The notes beneath the pieces were generated by a model, which saw only the letters and a program-made list of their open reading frames with translations, made no database searches and had not been told where the DNA came from. A stretch of DNA of 64,000 nt, taken from Streptomyces liliifuscus. Its GTDB lineage: Bacteria > Actinomycetota > Actinomycetes > Streptomycetales > Streptomycetaceae. Position numbers and translations under genes: made by a program. The number at the start of each line of letters is the position of its first letter. The first letter of the stretch is position 1. The stretch lies in contig NZ_CP066831.1 of assembly GCF_016598615.1 (NCBI RefSeq), positions 9,424,001 to 9,488,000 on the forward strand, in the 5' to 3' direction. Below are positions 56,629 through 64,000 of the stretch, piece after piece.

Positions 56629-56675
56629 TCCACCCAACCGGCGGGCCGTGAGCCCCTGTTCTTCCTGAGGTTGCC

Positions 56676-57713
56676 ATGCGCCCGACGCGCGCCCCTGTAT
56701 TCGCTCTCCCGGAGCCGGGCTCGATCCTCGGCTACCGCAAGGACGGGCGGCCGATCTACCACATCGCCGGTGCCGCGAGCACCGACATCATCGACTCCTG
56801 GATCCCCATCGAGTGGGACTCCGAGGTCATTCAGCGCATTCAGCGCGAGTCCGCGATCGAACAGCTCGGCTACCGCGTCCCCATGGGCTCGGCGACGAAG
56901 CGCATCCTGCGCTCCGCGGGCCTCACCGTGACGGCGGGTACGACGTACACCGACGACACGTCGACGAACGATTACATCACCCTCACCGCCCGGCGCCTGA
57001 TCGCGAAGTTCACCGTCGACGAGGACGACCTGTCCGACGCCGCGACGGTCGTCGACACGATCCGCATCAAGGGCATGGACTGGGCGATCTCCTACGCCGA
57101 CTCCTTCGACAACGCGTGCCTCGGCGTCTCCGCCGCGGAGAACGGCTCGACCGTCCCGTTCACCTCCGCGTACAAGTCGCTGCGCACCACCAACTCGGCG
57201 ACCGGCTACACCGCCGACGACAACTACGTGACGTGGGACGACGACCTGATCGCCATCCCGTCCACGCCACTCGGAACCAGCCTGTACGAGCGGCTGTCCA
57301 CCGCCTTCAAGAAGGTGGAGACCGGCCAGTTCTGGTCGCAGGCCGACCAGTTCGTCATCGCCGCCCCCGGCTGGCGCGACGCCCTCCGCCTGTGCACCGA
57401 CAACCAGGGCCGCCCCATCTTCCAGCCGGCCTCCGGCTCCACCCCGGACAGCCTGTTCGGCGCCCCCATCACCTGGTCCCGCGGCGCCAAGGTGTCGGCG
57501 ACCATGCTCGGCGCGCCCGGCGGCAACGACCTGCTGCTCTTCGGCAACAAGTCGTACCTGAAGAAGGGCGAGCGGTCCCAGCCCGAGTCGCTCGTCGACC
57601 AGGCCCGCGCGCAGGACAACACCGACGACACCGCCGTCAAGTTCCGTGTCCGCCGGGCGTTCCAGCTGGCGCACGAGAAGGCGTTCTCCATCGTCGAGCG
57701 CATCACCGACTAG
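56676..57713 (+). CDS. Major capsid protein (HK97-type fold likely)
   Basis: A 345-residue protein after a TTCCTGAGG leader. It has an N-terminal arm (RPIYHIAGAASTDIIDSWIP), a SAIEQLGYRVPMGSATKRIL segment, an E-loop-like acidic region (LIAKFTVDEDDLSDAATVVD), a central WRDALRLCTDNQGRPIFQPA segment and a VKFRVRRAFQLAHEKAFSIV C terminus. Length and gene order after scaffold match HK97-fold major capsid proteins of siphophages. Confidence 0.88.
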   Translation: MRPTRAPVFALPEPGSILGYRKDGRPIYHIAGAASTDIIDSWIPIEWDSEVIQRIQRESAIEQLGYRVPMGSATKRILRSAGLTVTAGTTYTDDTSTNDYITLTARRLIAKFTVDEDDLSDAATVVDTIRIKGMDWAISYADSFDNACLGVSAAENGSTVPFTSAYKSLRTTNSATGYTADDNYVTWDDDLIAIPSTPLGTSLYERLSTAFKKVETGQFWSQADQFVIAAPGWRDALRLCTDNQGRPIFQPASGSTPDSLFGAPITWSRGAKVSATMLGAPGGNDLLLFGNKSYLKKGERSQPESLVDQARAQDNTDDTAVKFRVRRAFQLAHEKAFSIVERITD

Positions 57714-57788
57714 TCGCCCACGGGACTGCCGTCGGGGACTGGTGGGTGCCACCCCCGACGGCACCGGTACAGGAAAGGGAGGGCAGGC

Positions 57789-58268
57789 ATGGACTACGGG
57801 CAGATGACGACGCCGCAACTGCAAGCGGAGTGCAAGAGGCGAGGCCTGCCGTCCGGCCGCGTCAAAGCCGAACTCGTGGAGCGCCTCACCGACGCCGACG
57901 CCCAGGGTGCGCCGCCGGAAGGCACCGAAGGCGCGGACGTGGCGGGTGGCGATATGGCCACCGTCGTCCTCAGCGACGGCGAGCAGGTGCCGCAGCCGGA
58001 CGTCACCGTTGAAGCCCAGCCCGACCTGCTCCCGCCGACCCCGGAACCGTTCGACACGCATGACCCCAAGCCGGCCGCCCCGTCGTCGTTCCGCCGGACC
58101 TGGCAGCTCGGACCCGGAGGCCTTGACGAGGCGACGCACGCCGAACTAAGGCGTCAGACCCGCGACGCCGCAATCGCCGCCGGTCACACCACTCGCGGCG
58201 ACGCCTACCGGGTCGGCACCACCGCCGACGGTGAGGTGTACGAGATCAACGTGCGGAGGCGGTCCTGA
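57789..58268 (+). CDS. SAP-domain head protein
   Basis: A 159-residue protein from ATG 57789 after GGAAAGGGAGGG. TTPQLQAECKRRGLPSGRVK, AELVERL (about 7-33) is a SAP motif, normally DNA-binding. The middle is acidic and flexible. SAP-type proteins between capsid and head-tail connector genes are seen in several actinophages; a role in head completion or DNA contact is likely. Confidence 0.8.
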   Translation: MDYGQMTTPQLQAECKRRGLPSGRVKAELVERLTDADAQGAPPEGTEGADVAGGDMATVVLSDGEQVPQPDVTVEAQPDLLPPTPEPFDTHDPKPAAPSSFRRTWQLGPGGLDEATHAELRRQTRDAAIAAGHTTRGDAYRVGTTADGEVYEINVRRRS

Positions 58269-58732
58269 TGCCCTGGGCCACCACCAGTCACGTCACCACC
58301 TACACCGGGCTCAACGCCACCGCGGCGCAGGTCGAGCAGGCACAGGCCATCGTCGAAATCTTCGCCGACACAACCGAGGATGCCTCCGACGCGGGAAACA
58401 TCAGCTCAAAGAACCTGCGGCTCCTGAAACTTGCCGTCGCCTACGAGGCTGCATGGATCACCCAGCACCCCGACGTGTTCACGAACATCGACCTCACACA
58501 AGTGCAGCAGGATGGCGTCGTCGCGACCATGCAGCACAACAACGCCCTCGTGCTGGCACCGATGGCGAAGCGCTGCATCGACCGGCTGTCCTGGCGCAGG
58601 ACCCGATCCCAGCGAATCGGCCCGATGGCCGGATCCAGGGGCGGTGTGCCGCGGCGCATGAACGCCACCAACGCGGTAGCGGACGACAACGATCCGCGCT
58701 GGCAGCCGCTCGACACGGGCGGAGGCTGCTGA
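58268..58732 (+). CDS. Head-tail connector (adaptor)
   Basis: A 154-residue protein sharing a base with the upstream stop. ATTSHVTTYTGLNATAAQVE near the start and the helical LLKLAVAYEAAWITQHPDVF match the adaptor proteins (HK97 gp6/SPP1 gp15-like) that dock under the portal. Position supports this. Confidence 0.75.
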   Translation: MPWATTSHVTTYTGLNATAAQVEQAQAIVEIFADTTEDASDAGNISSKNLRLLKLAVAYEAAWITQHPDVFTNIDLTQVQQDGVVATMQHNNALVLAPMAKRCIDRLSWRRTRSQRIGPMAGSRGGVPRRMNATNAVADDNDPRWQPLDTGGGC

Positions 58733-59070
58733 TGCTCGCCCTCGCGACCACAACCGTGAGCGTCCTCCGCGGAAGTTCGACCGACGCCTTCGGCGACGAG
58801 ACGGACACGTCAACGGTGCTGAAGGCGGGCATCGCGGCGTCACTGATCGAGTCGACGCGCACCGCCATGGAGCCCGTGTCGGGCACCCCGCGGATCATCC
58901 GCACCCATGTTGCGCGGCTGCCCGCAACGACGGACGTCACCGAGGACGACCGCATCAAGGACGAGCGGACCAACGAGATCTACATCGTCGTCTCGGTCAC
59001 GAAGAACTCCAACCCGGTCCTCGCGCAGCCGTTGCGCGTGGACCTGAAACGCACAGGACGAGCCGCCTGA
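58732..59070 (+). CDS. Head-closure (stopper) protein
   Basis: A 112-residue protein from ATG 58732 in overlap with the adaptor. It has strand-rich sequence with a RIKDERTNEIYIVVSVTKNS segment near the end, the common layout of stopper proteins that close the portal. Inferred mainly from gene order and size. Confidence 0.68.
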   Translation: MLALATTTVSVLRGSSTDAFGDETDTSTVLKAGIAASLIESTRTAMEPVSGTPRIIRTHVARLPATTDVTEDDRIKDERTNEIYIVVSVTKNSNPVLAQPLRVDLKRTGRAA

Positions 59071-59168
59071 GGCTCCGACACAGCAACACAGCCCCGACGG
59101 CACCCACGGCCCGTAAACGGCCGGCCGGACGGGCAGCGAGACCCGCCAGCCGTAGAGGAGGTGCAGGG

Positions 59169-59543
59169 ATGGGTGCTGACTACCGCATTGTCGTGAACCA
59201 CGGCTGGCAGGGCTGGGTCCGCAACTCCGTCACCCGCTACCTCGAAAAGCTGGGCCGCGAAATCCAGTCCGACATGGAGCGCATGGCCCCCGTGCGCACC
59301 GGCCGCCTGCGTGCCGGGATGTATCACGAGGTGAACCGCGGCGAGCTGCGGGTCGGCGTCCGCAACGTGCCCTACTGGTCGACGGTCGAGTTCGGATCCG
59401 GCCCGCACATCATCAAACCGAACACAAAGAAGGCCCTGCACTGGCCTGGCGCCCGGCACCCGGTGAACCAGGTTCTCCACCCCGGCACGCCCGCGCAGCC
59501 GTTCATGCGAGTTGCCCTTTACAAGCGGCGGGGGAGGCTCTAG
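59169..59543 (+). CDS. HK97 gp10-like neck/tail-joining protein
   Basis: A 124-residue protein from ATG 59169 after AGAGGAGGTG. The motif MERMAPVRTGRLRAGMYHEV (about 37-56) and YWSTVEFGSGPHIIKPN are the signature of HK97 gp10-type proteins, which link head completion and tail attachment. Confidence 0.88.
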   Translation: MGADYRIVVNHGWQGWVRNSVTRYLEKLGREIQSDMERMAPVRTGRLRAGMYHEVNRGELRVGVRNVPYWSTVEFGSGPHIIKPNTKKALHWPGARHPVNQVLHPGTPAQPFMRVALYKRRGRL

Positions 59544-59995
59544 TGGCCGTCACCCCGAAGGCGAACACGGAACTCGTCGCCGTCGCCTGGCTCTCGTCGG
59601 CGACAGGCGTGGAGGTGGGGCAGGTCGCCACCACTCTCCCGTCGGACGTCGCGGCATGGGAGACGAACGGCTTCGTCCACGTGGTCGGCACGGTAGGCGG
59701 ATCGCCGCAGCTCGACTACGCGCTGCGTGAGCCCGTCGTCCAGGTCGACGCCTACGCCGTCAACCCCGGCTCCGGCAAACCGCCCTGGGGCAAGGCGGCC
59801 TCCCTGATGGAACTCCTCGTCGCAGCCACCTACGACGAGGCGGGTCTGCAGCGGGTTCTCACGCTCCGCCCGGGTTACCCCCAAGCCCGCGTCCTCACCG
59901 CCCACTTCATGTCGGAGCCGCGGCGCATGCCGAACGATGACTCGTCGTTCGCACGCTTCCAGGCCGACCTCGTCCTGCACTGGATCACCCTCTAG
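59543..59995 (+). CDS. Tail terminator-like protein
   Basis: A 150-residue protein from GTG 59543. NTELVAVAWLSSATGVEVGQ, VVQVDAYAVNPGSGKPPWGK and RFQADLVLHWITL match tail-terminator proteins that stop tube polymerisation. Order between the gp10-like protein and the tail tube agrees. Confidence 0.78.
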   Translation: MAVTPKANTELVAVAWLSSATGVEVGQVATTLPSDVAAWETNGFVHVVGTVGGSPQLDYALREPVVQVDAYAVNPGSGKPPWGKAASLMELLVAATYDEAGLQRVLTLRPGYPQARVLTAHFMSEPRRMPNDDSSFARFQADLVLHWITL

Positions 59996-60002
59996 GAGCG
60001 CC

Positions 60003-60182
60003 ATGCCGACCGTCCGCACCACCATCCAGCCGCATGTCGAACTTGAGGTCGGCGACGCCGAGTACCTCGACCTGAAGCGGCAGGGCCTCCTCGTCGAGGA
60101 CGCCCCACCGCCTGCCACGCCCGTTCCTGCCGCCGCACCGGCCAAGACCCCCACTACCGGTGCGAAGAGCAAGGAGAGCTAG
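60003..60182 (+). CDS. Small tail-region protein (59 aa)
   Basis: ATG 60003 follows TAGGAGCGCC. VRTTIQPHVELEVGDAEYLD, LKRQGLLVED, then a Pro/Ala-rich tail. Small proteins of this kind often precede the major tail gene; function unknown. Confidence 0.65.
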   Translation: MPTVRTTIQPHVELEVGDAEYLDLKRQGLLVEDAPPPATPVPAAAPAKTPTTGAKSKES

Positions 60183-60185
60183 GCC

Positions 60186-60746
60186 ATGGCGGTCACCACC
60201 ACCAACTTGATCATGGGTCCGGGGACCCTCTACATCGGGGCGTTCGGCGCCACCGAACCACTCGACACCGTCGTCAACGCCACGCCCGCCGCATCGTCGT
60301 GGACAGACCTCGGCGGCACCCAGGACGGCGCCAAGCTCACCATCGACCAGACGTACACCGACCTCGACGTCGACCAGATCGTCGACGTGCCCGGCGCGCG
60401 CCTCACCAAGCGGCTGTTCACCATCGAGACGAACCTCGCCGAGCCCACGCTGGAGAACCTCAAGTACCTCCTCAACGACGGCACCGCCGCGTCCGGGTCG
60501 GGCTACAAGAGCTTCGAACCGATCTACGCCAGCTCGGCGACACAGCCCACCTACCGGGCGGCGATCCTCGACGGCTACGCACCCGGCCAGCTCCGCCGCC
60601 GCTTCATCATCCGCAAGGTGCTCTCCAGCGACAAGGTCGAGTCCACCTACAAGAAGGACGGCCAGACCCTCTTCACCGTCAAGTGGTCGGGCTTCTACGT
60701 GTCCTCCGTCATCGCCCCCTTCAAGCTCATCGACGAATCCGCCTAG
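60186..60746 (+). CDS. Major tail (tube) protein
   Basis: A 186-residue protein from ATG 60186. LIMGPGTLYIGAFG, SWTDLGGTQDGAKLTIDQTY, a central VPGARLTKRLFTIETNLAEP and a C-terminal VKWSGFYVSSVIAPFKLIDE match siphophage tail-tube proteins. It forms the tube around the tape-measure protein. Confidence 0.86.
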   Translation: MAVTTTNLIMGPGTLYIGAFGATEPLDTVVNATPAASSWTDLGGTQDGAKLTIDQTYTDLDVDQIVDVPGARLTKRLFTIETNLAEPTLENLKYLLNDGTAASGSGYKSFEPIYASSATQPTYRAAILDGYAPGQLRRRFIIRKVLSSDKVESTYKKDGQTLFTVKWSGFYVSSVIAPFKLIDESA

Positions 60747-60754
60747 GAGCCACC

Positions 60755-61159
60755 GTGACCACCCGAGCGCCCAAGACCCGCACCGCTCCGGTGCCCGCCA
60801 CGCCCGAAGACGACGGCGTGCTGCGCATCTCGACCTCCTCGAATCCGCCCGTTGAGGAGGCGCGCGTCACGCTGTTCGTCATCGACGAGGAAGAGTTCAC
60901 CGTCCCCAAGGTGATCTCCGAGCGGCTGGTGTTCCTCGCCCTCAACTCGATGCGCGACGACGGGCCGCTCTTCAGCGCACAACGGCTAGTCGAACTCCTC
61001 CTCGGCCGCCCCCAGTACAGCCGTCTCCTCGGCCACTACGAGCGCCAGGCGATCACGCAGGAGAACTTCGATGCCATCGTCAAGACGGTCAGCGCGCTCT
61101 TCTTCGACCACATGAACCGCGGCGACGACGCGGCGGGAAAAGCTTCACCCGCTTCGTAG
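60755..61159 (+). CDS. Tail assembly chaperone, short form (G-like)
   Basis: A 134-residue protein from GTG 60755 after TAGGAGCC. The region FTVPKVISERLVFLALNSMR and YSRLLGHYERQAITQENFDA is chaperone-like. Its frame ends at TAG 61157-61159, just after the slippery sequence GGGAAAA at 61135-61141. Confidence 0.82.
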   Translation: MTTRAPKTRTAPVPATPEDDGVLRISTSSNPPVEEARVTLFVIDEEEFTVPKVISERLVFLALNSMRDDGPLFSAQRLVELLLGRPQYSRLLGHYERQAITQENFDAIVKTVSALFFDHMNRGDDAAGKASPAS

Positions 61160-61443
61160 AGCGGGTCGACGGCCACGCCTGGATCGTCGACCATCGCGCC
61201 GACCTCGACGCCGACTTCCTCGCCATCTACCACGTCGACCTCGAATCCACCGTCGTCGGCGCCAGGCGATTCCTGGAACTCGCCGCCAGACTCCCCGCCT
61301 ACCACAGCGTGATGGCCGCCCGCATGGCCGTCGAAGAGCAGCAACAGGCAGCCGCACCTGCCGCGTATCCCGAAGCCGAAGAGGTGTCCGTCGACGCGAT
61401 CGGGCTCCTTATTCCCGGCCTCATCGAACGCGTAAAGGTGTGA
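60755..61443 (+). CDS. Tail assembly chaperone, -1 frameshift form (GT-like)
   Basis: Ribosomes slipping back one base on GGGAAAA (61135-61141, codons GGA AAA in the short-form frame) would continue into a second open frame beginning SFTRFVERVDGHAWIVDHRA and ending at TGA 61441-61443, giving about 229 residues. Siphophages commonly make a G and GT pair in a fixed ratio to assemble the tape-measure protein, encoded next. The downstream frame has no good start of its own. Confidence 0.82.
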
Positions 61444-61447
61444 GCCC

Positions 61448-64000
61448 ATGTCCTTCCTGATCGCCTCTGGCCACGTATCGGTCGAGGCGCGCGTGGACAA
61501 GGCCACCCGGGACATCACCGCGCTCATCGGCGCCCTCGGCGCGGTCGGCCCGGCAACCGCCGTAGCCGGGGCCGGGGTAGCAGCGGCCGGGGTGGGGGTC
61601 CTCGCATTCGGCGCCGCAGCCGGCAAGCAGGTGCTGAACCTGGCGAAGGCAACACAGGCGCAGAACAAGTACAAGGAAGCGGTCGCCGAACACGGCAAGG
61701 CGTCGAAGAAGGCCACCGACGCGGAAGCCGACTACCAGCGGATCCTGGCGAAGCAGCCGGCCGCCACCCGGGAGGCGACGGCAGCATGGGCGGCGCTGGG
61801 CGCCGAATACACCAAGTGGTCGGACGGCCTGGCCGACGACACCATGCCGGTGTTCACCAAGTCGTTCCAACTGTTCCAGGCCCTGCTCCCGGAGACGACG
61901 GGACTGGTGAAGGGGACGTCCGCAGAACTGGACCGCTTCCTCACCCTCGTCGCCGGAGAAGTCGCCTCCCCGGGCTTCGACCGGATGATGGACAACTTCA
62001 CCGACTTCGCTGTCGGCAGTCTGCGTTTCGGGCTCGACGGCGTCCGGAACCTGTCCAGTGCGCTGGCGAACTTCGGGGCGGGCGGCGGCTTCGACGACTT
62101 CGTCAACAACGCGAGGGAGACCGGGCCGCTGCTCGGCGAGACCCTCACGAACTTGGCGAAGGCCGTCCTTAACCTGACCACTGCGGGCGGAGACTTGGGC
62201 ATCTCGATGCTCACGGCCGCGAACGCTTTGGCGAAGATGGTCAACGCGATCCCGACCGAGGTGCTCGGCACGATCCTGCAGCTGTACGCCGGGCTCAAGC
62301 TGCTGAGCATGGGCATGGCGATGACGACCGCCGTGGCGAGCGCATCCGCGATTTCGCGCATCGGCACGTTCTTCGCCGCCGCGTGGGCGGGCGGCTTCAC
62401 TGCCGCCACTAGCGGTGCCCTGCAGCAGATGACCAAGCTGCAGAAGGCGGGGCTGGCGCTGGGTGTCCTCGGCGTCGTGGCCTTCGGCATCAGCAAGCTT
62501 GCGGAGAAAGCCCGCGGCGCGCCCCCGGACGTCGACCGGCTGACAACGAGCCTGAAGCAGCTGGCCGACACGGGCAAGTTCACCGGCGAGCTGAAGAAGA
62601 CCTTCGGCGACATGGACGGGCTCGTCGAGAAGGTCAAGAAGCTCCACACCGAAGCGGACAAGGCGAACAACACTGCGCTCGGGTTCCGCATCCCCGTCCT
62701 CGATGACACGGCCGACTGGATCGCCGACAAGGTCAACGACATGACCAAGGGCGGCGACAGCCTCAACGCCCTGAAGGACGACTTCAAGAGCCTCGACCAG
62801 GCCATGTCGGGCATGGTGTCGTCCGGCTATGCCACCCAGGCCGGGCAGGACTTCAAGTCCATGTCGGCCGCGCTGAAGGAGGCGGGCTACTCCACCAAGG
62901 AGATCAACGCCCTCTTCCCCGAGTATCGGGCATCCGTGGCCGCCTTGAAGGCGGAACAGCAGCTCGCCGCGCAGGGGATGGGCCTGTTCGGAAACCAGGC
63001 TCAGGAGACGAAGGCCAAGCTTGACGCGCAGAAGGCATCGGCTGACGGTCTGCGGGCCGCGATCCAGGCGCTCAACGACGTGAACCGCGCATCACTCGGC
63101 GGGATGATCGGCTTCGAGGCGGCCATCGATGCGGCGGCGAAGGCGGCGAAGGAGAACGCCGGGTCGCTGCGCATGGTCAACGGCGAGCTGGACGTCAACT
63201 CGCCGAAGGCGCAGGCCGCGGCCACGGCTCTGGCGGATCTGGGCGCGAAGACTGATGCCGCCACGACCGCGGCCCGTGAGGGCGGCGCGTCGTGGGAGCG
63301 CGTCAACGGCATCTACTCGCGCGGCCGTGACCAACTGGTCAAGTACGCGCAGCAGATGGGTCTCAGCAAGGGCGAGGCGGAGCAGCTCGCCGACTCCATC
63401 CTGAAGATCCCGGACAAGCACTCGACGCAGGTCGAGATGAAGCGCGAGGACGCTCTCGCAGGCCTGGACTCGGTCATCGCCAAGATCAAGGCGACGCCGG
63501 GTTCGAAGTCCGTCACCGTGAAGACGCTGTCCCAGTCGGCGATCACCGCCCTGGAGGCGGTCGGCCTCAAGGTCAAGAGGTTGCCCAACGGCTCGGTCAC
63601 GGTCACCTCGAAGAACGGGCAGGCCCTGTCCGCCATCGGCGCGGTGCAGGCGGCCCGTGACCGGCTCTCCAGCAAGTCGATCACCATTACGACGTTCTAC
63701 ACGTACAAGGGCAAGAACATCGCCGGAGTCTCCGCCGGGCGTCTCGCTTCCGGCGGTCGGGTTAAGGGCTATGCAGGCGGCGGCAACATCCAGGGCTTCC
63801 CTGAGGGTGGCTACATCTCCGGCCCCGGTACCGGCACGAGCGACAGCATCCTTGCCCTCATGGGGTCAGGCGCCGCGGCCATGGTCTCCAACACCGAATA
63901 TGTGATGCGTGCCGCGGCCGTCTCGAAGTACGGCGTCGGCTTCATGGACGCCGTGAACTCCGGCCGGCTGCGCCTGCCTGGGTACGCGAAGGGTGGCAAG
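61448..64000 (+). CDS. Tape-measure protein (partial)
   Basis: From ATG 61448 after AAAGGTG the frame is open to the window end (851 codons). An Ala/Gly-rich N-terminal region (GAVGPATAVAGAGVAAAGVG) precedes long coiled helices (NKYKEAVAEHGKASKKATDA), hydrophobic stretches (LLSMGMAMTTAVASASAISR, ALGVLGVVAFGISKL), and a C-terminal part with Gly-rich repeats (GGRVKGYAGGGNIQGFPEGG). It sets tail length and enters the host membrane with DNA in this phage type. The stop lies outside the window. Confidence 0.93.
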   Translation, partial: MSFLIASGHVSVEARVDKATRDITALIGALGAVGPATAVAGAGVAAAGVGVLAFGAAAGKQVLNLAKATQAQNKYKEAVAEHGKASKKATDAEADYQRILAKQPAATREATAAWAALGAEYTKWSDGLADDTMPVFTKSFQLFQALLPETTGLVKGTSAELDRFLTLVAGEVASPGFDRMMDNFTDFAVGSLRFGLDGVRNLSSALANFGAGGGFDDFVNNARETGPLLGETLTNLAKAVLNLTTAGGDLGISMLTAANALAKMVNAIPTEVLGTILQLYAGLKLLSMGMAMTTAVASASAISRIGTFFAAAWAGGFTAATSGALQQMTKLQKAGLALGVLGVVAFGISKLAEKARGAPPDVDRLTTSLKQLADTGKFTGELKKTFGDMDGLVEKVKKLHTEADKANNTALGFRIPVLDDTADWIADKVNDMTKGGDSLNALKDDFKSLDQAMSGMVSSGYATQAGQDFKSMSAALKEAGYSTKEINALFPEYRASVAALKAEQQLAAQGMGLFGNQAQETKAKLDAQKASADGLRAAIQALNDVNRASLGGMIGFEAAIDAAAKAAKENAGSLRMVNGELDVNSPKAQAAATALADLGAKTDAATTAAREGGASWERVNGIYSRGRDQLVKYAQQMGLSKGEAEQLADSILKIPDKHSTQVEMKREDALAGLDSVIAKIKATPGSKSVTVKTLSQSAITALEAVGLKVKRLPNGSVTVTSKNGQALSAIGAVQAARDRLSSKSITITTFYTYKGKNIAGVSAGRLASGGRVKGYAGGGNIQGFPEGGYISGPGTGTSDSILALMGSGAAAMVSNTEYVMRAAAVSKYGVGFMDAVNSGRLRLPGYAKGGK

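Overview
The base composition (very high GC, strong GC bias at codon third positions), the conservon-type genes at the left edge and the family content point to a Streptomyces chromosome. Positions 1-2750 are host DNA: the tail of a roadblock protein, a DUF742 protein and a small GTPase (the conservon B-C-D order), a PPOX oxidoreductase, a second roadblock protein and a DUF6397-type gene. That last gene loses its 3' part at about 2755, where a tyrosine integrase gene begins on the opposite strand. This is the probable attL of an integrated element that fills the rest of the window and runs past its right edge, so attR is not visible.

The element is a temperate siphophage. Reading left to right: integrase, an accessory gene and a repressor on the minus strand, facing a Cro-like and an AlpA-like gene across a control region with six copies of GTCTAC (4.2-6.1 kb). 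A long early operon of tightly overlapping small genes follows, carrying a RecE-like nuclease, RecT, a Bro-N protein and an orphan C5-cytosine methyltransferase (6.2-17.4 kb). The replication module has a lambda-O-like initiator with iterons inside its own reading frame, a DnaC-like loader and a DnaB helicase (17.9-21.0 kb). A second regulatory switch (AlpA-like protein versus HNH nuclease, two AGTAG-N5-CTACT palindromes) precedes another early cluster holding a tRNA with a UAA anticodon and two single-domain LuxR-type regulators (21.6-30.2 kb).

From 30.2 to 46.6 kb the content changes to functions typical of Streptomyces conjugative plasmids and actinomycete integrative conjugative elements: a Nudix protein, a replication-initiator-like protein, a GntR/UTRA regulator next to a UTRA-only protein, an Xis-like protein, a run of small genes separated by perfect hairpins, an Spd-like membrane protein, a second membrane protein and a TraB/FtsK-type DNA translocase. 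A 220-base non-coding region with repeated CTGATCGG octamers follows the translocase. After small regulatory and accessory genes (46.6-50.8 kb, including a lipoprotein), the virion operon starts at 50,981: terminase subunits, portal, MuF-like protein, scaffold, major capsid protein, connector and neck proteins, major tail protein, tail assembly chaperones with a -1 frameshift site, and a tape-measure protein cut by the window end.

The most notable point is that one integrated element with one visible integrase carries both a siphophage virion module and a TraB/Spd-type conjugation module, plus a candidate transfer locus. Gene assignments rest on motif recognition by eye; no database search was run.
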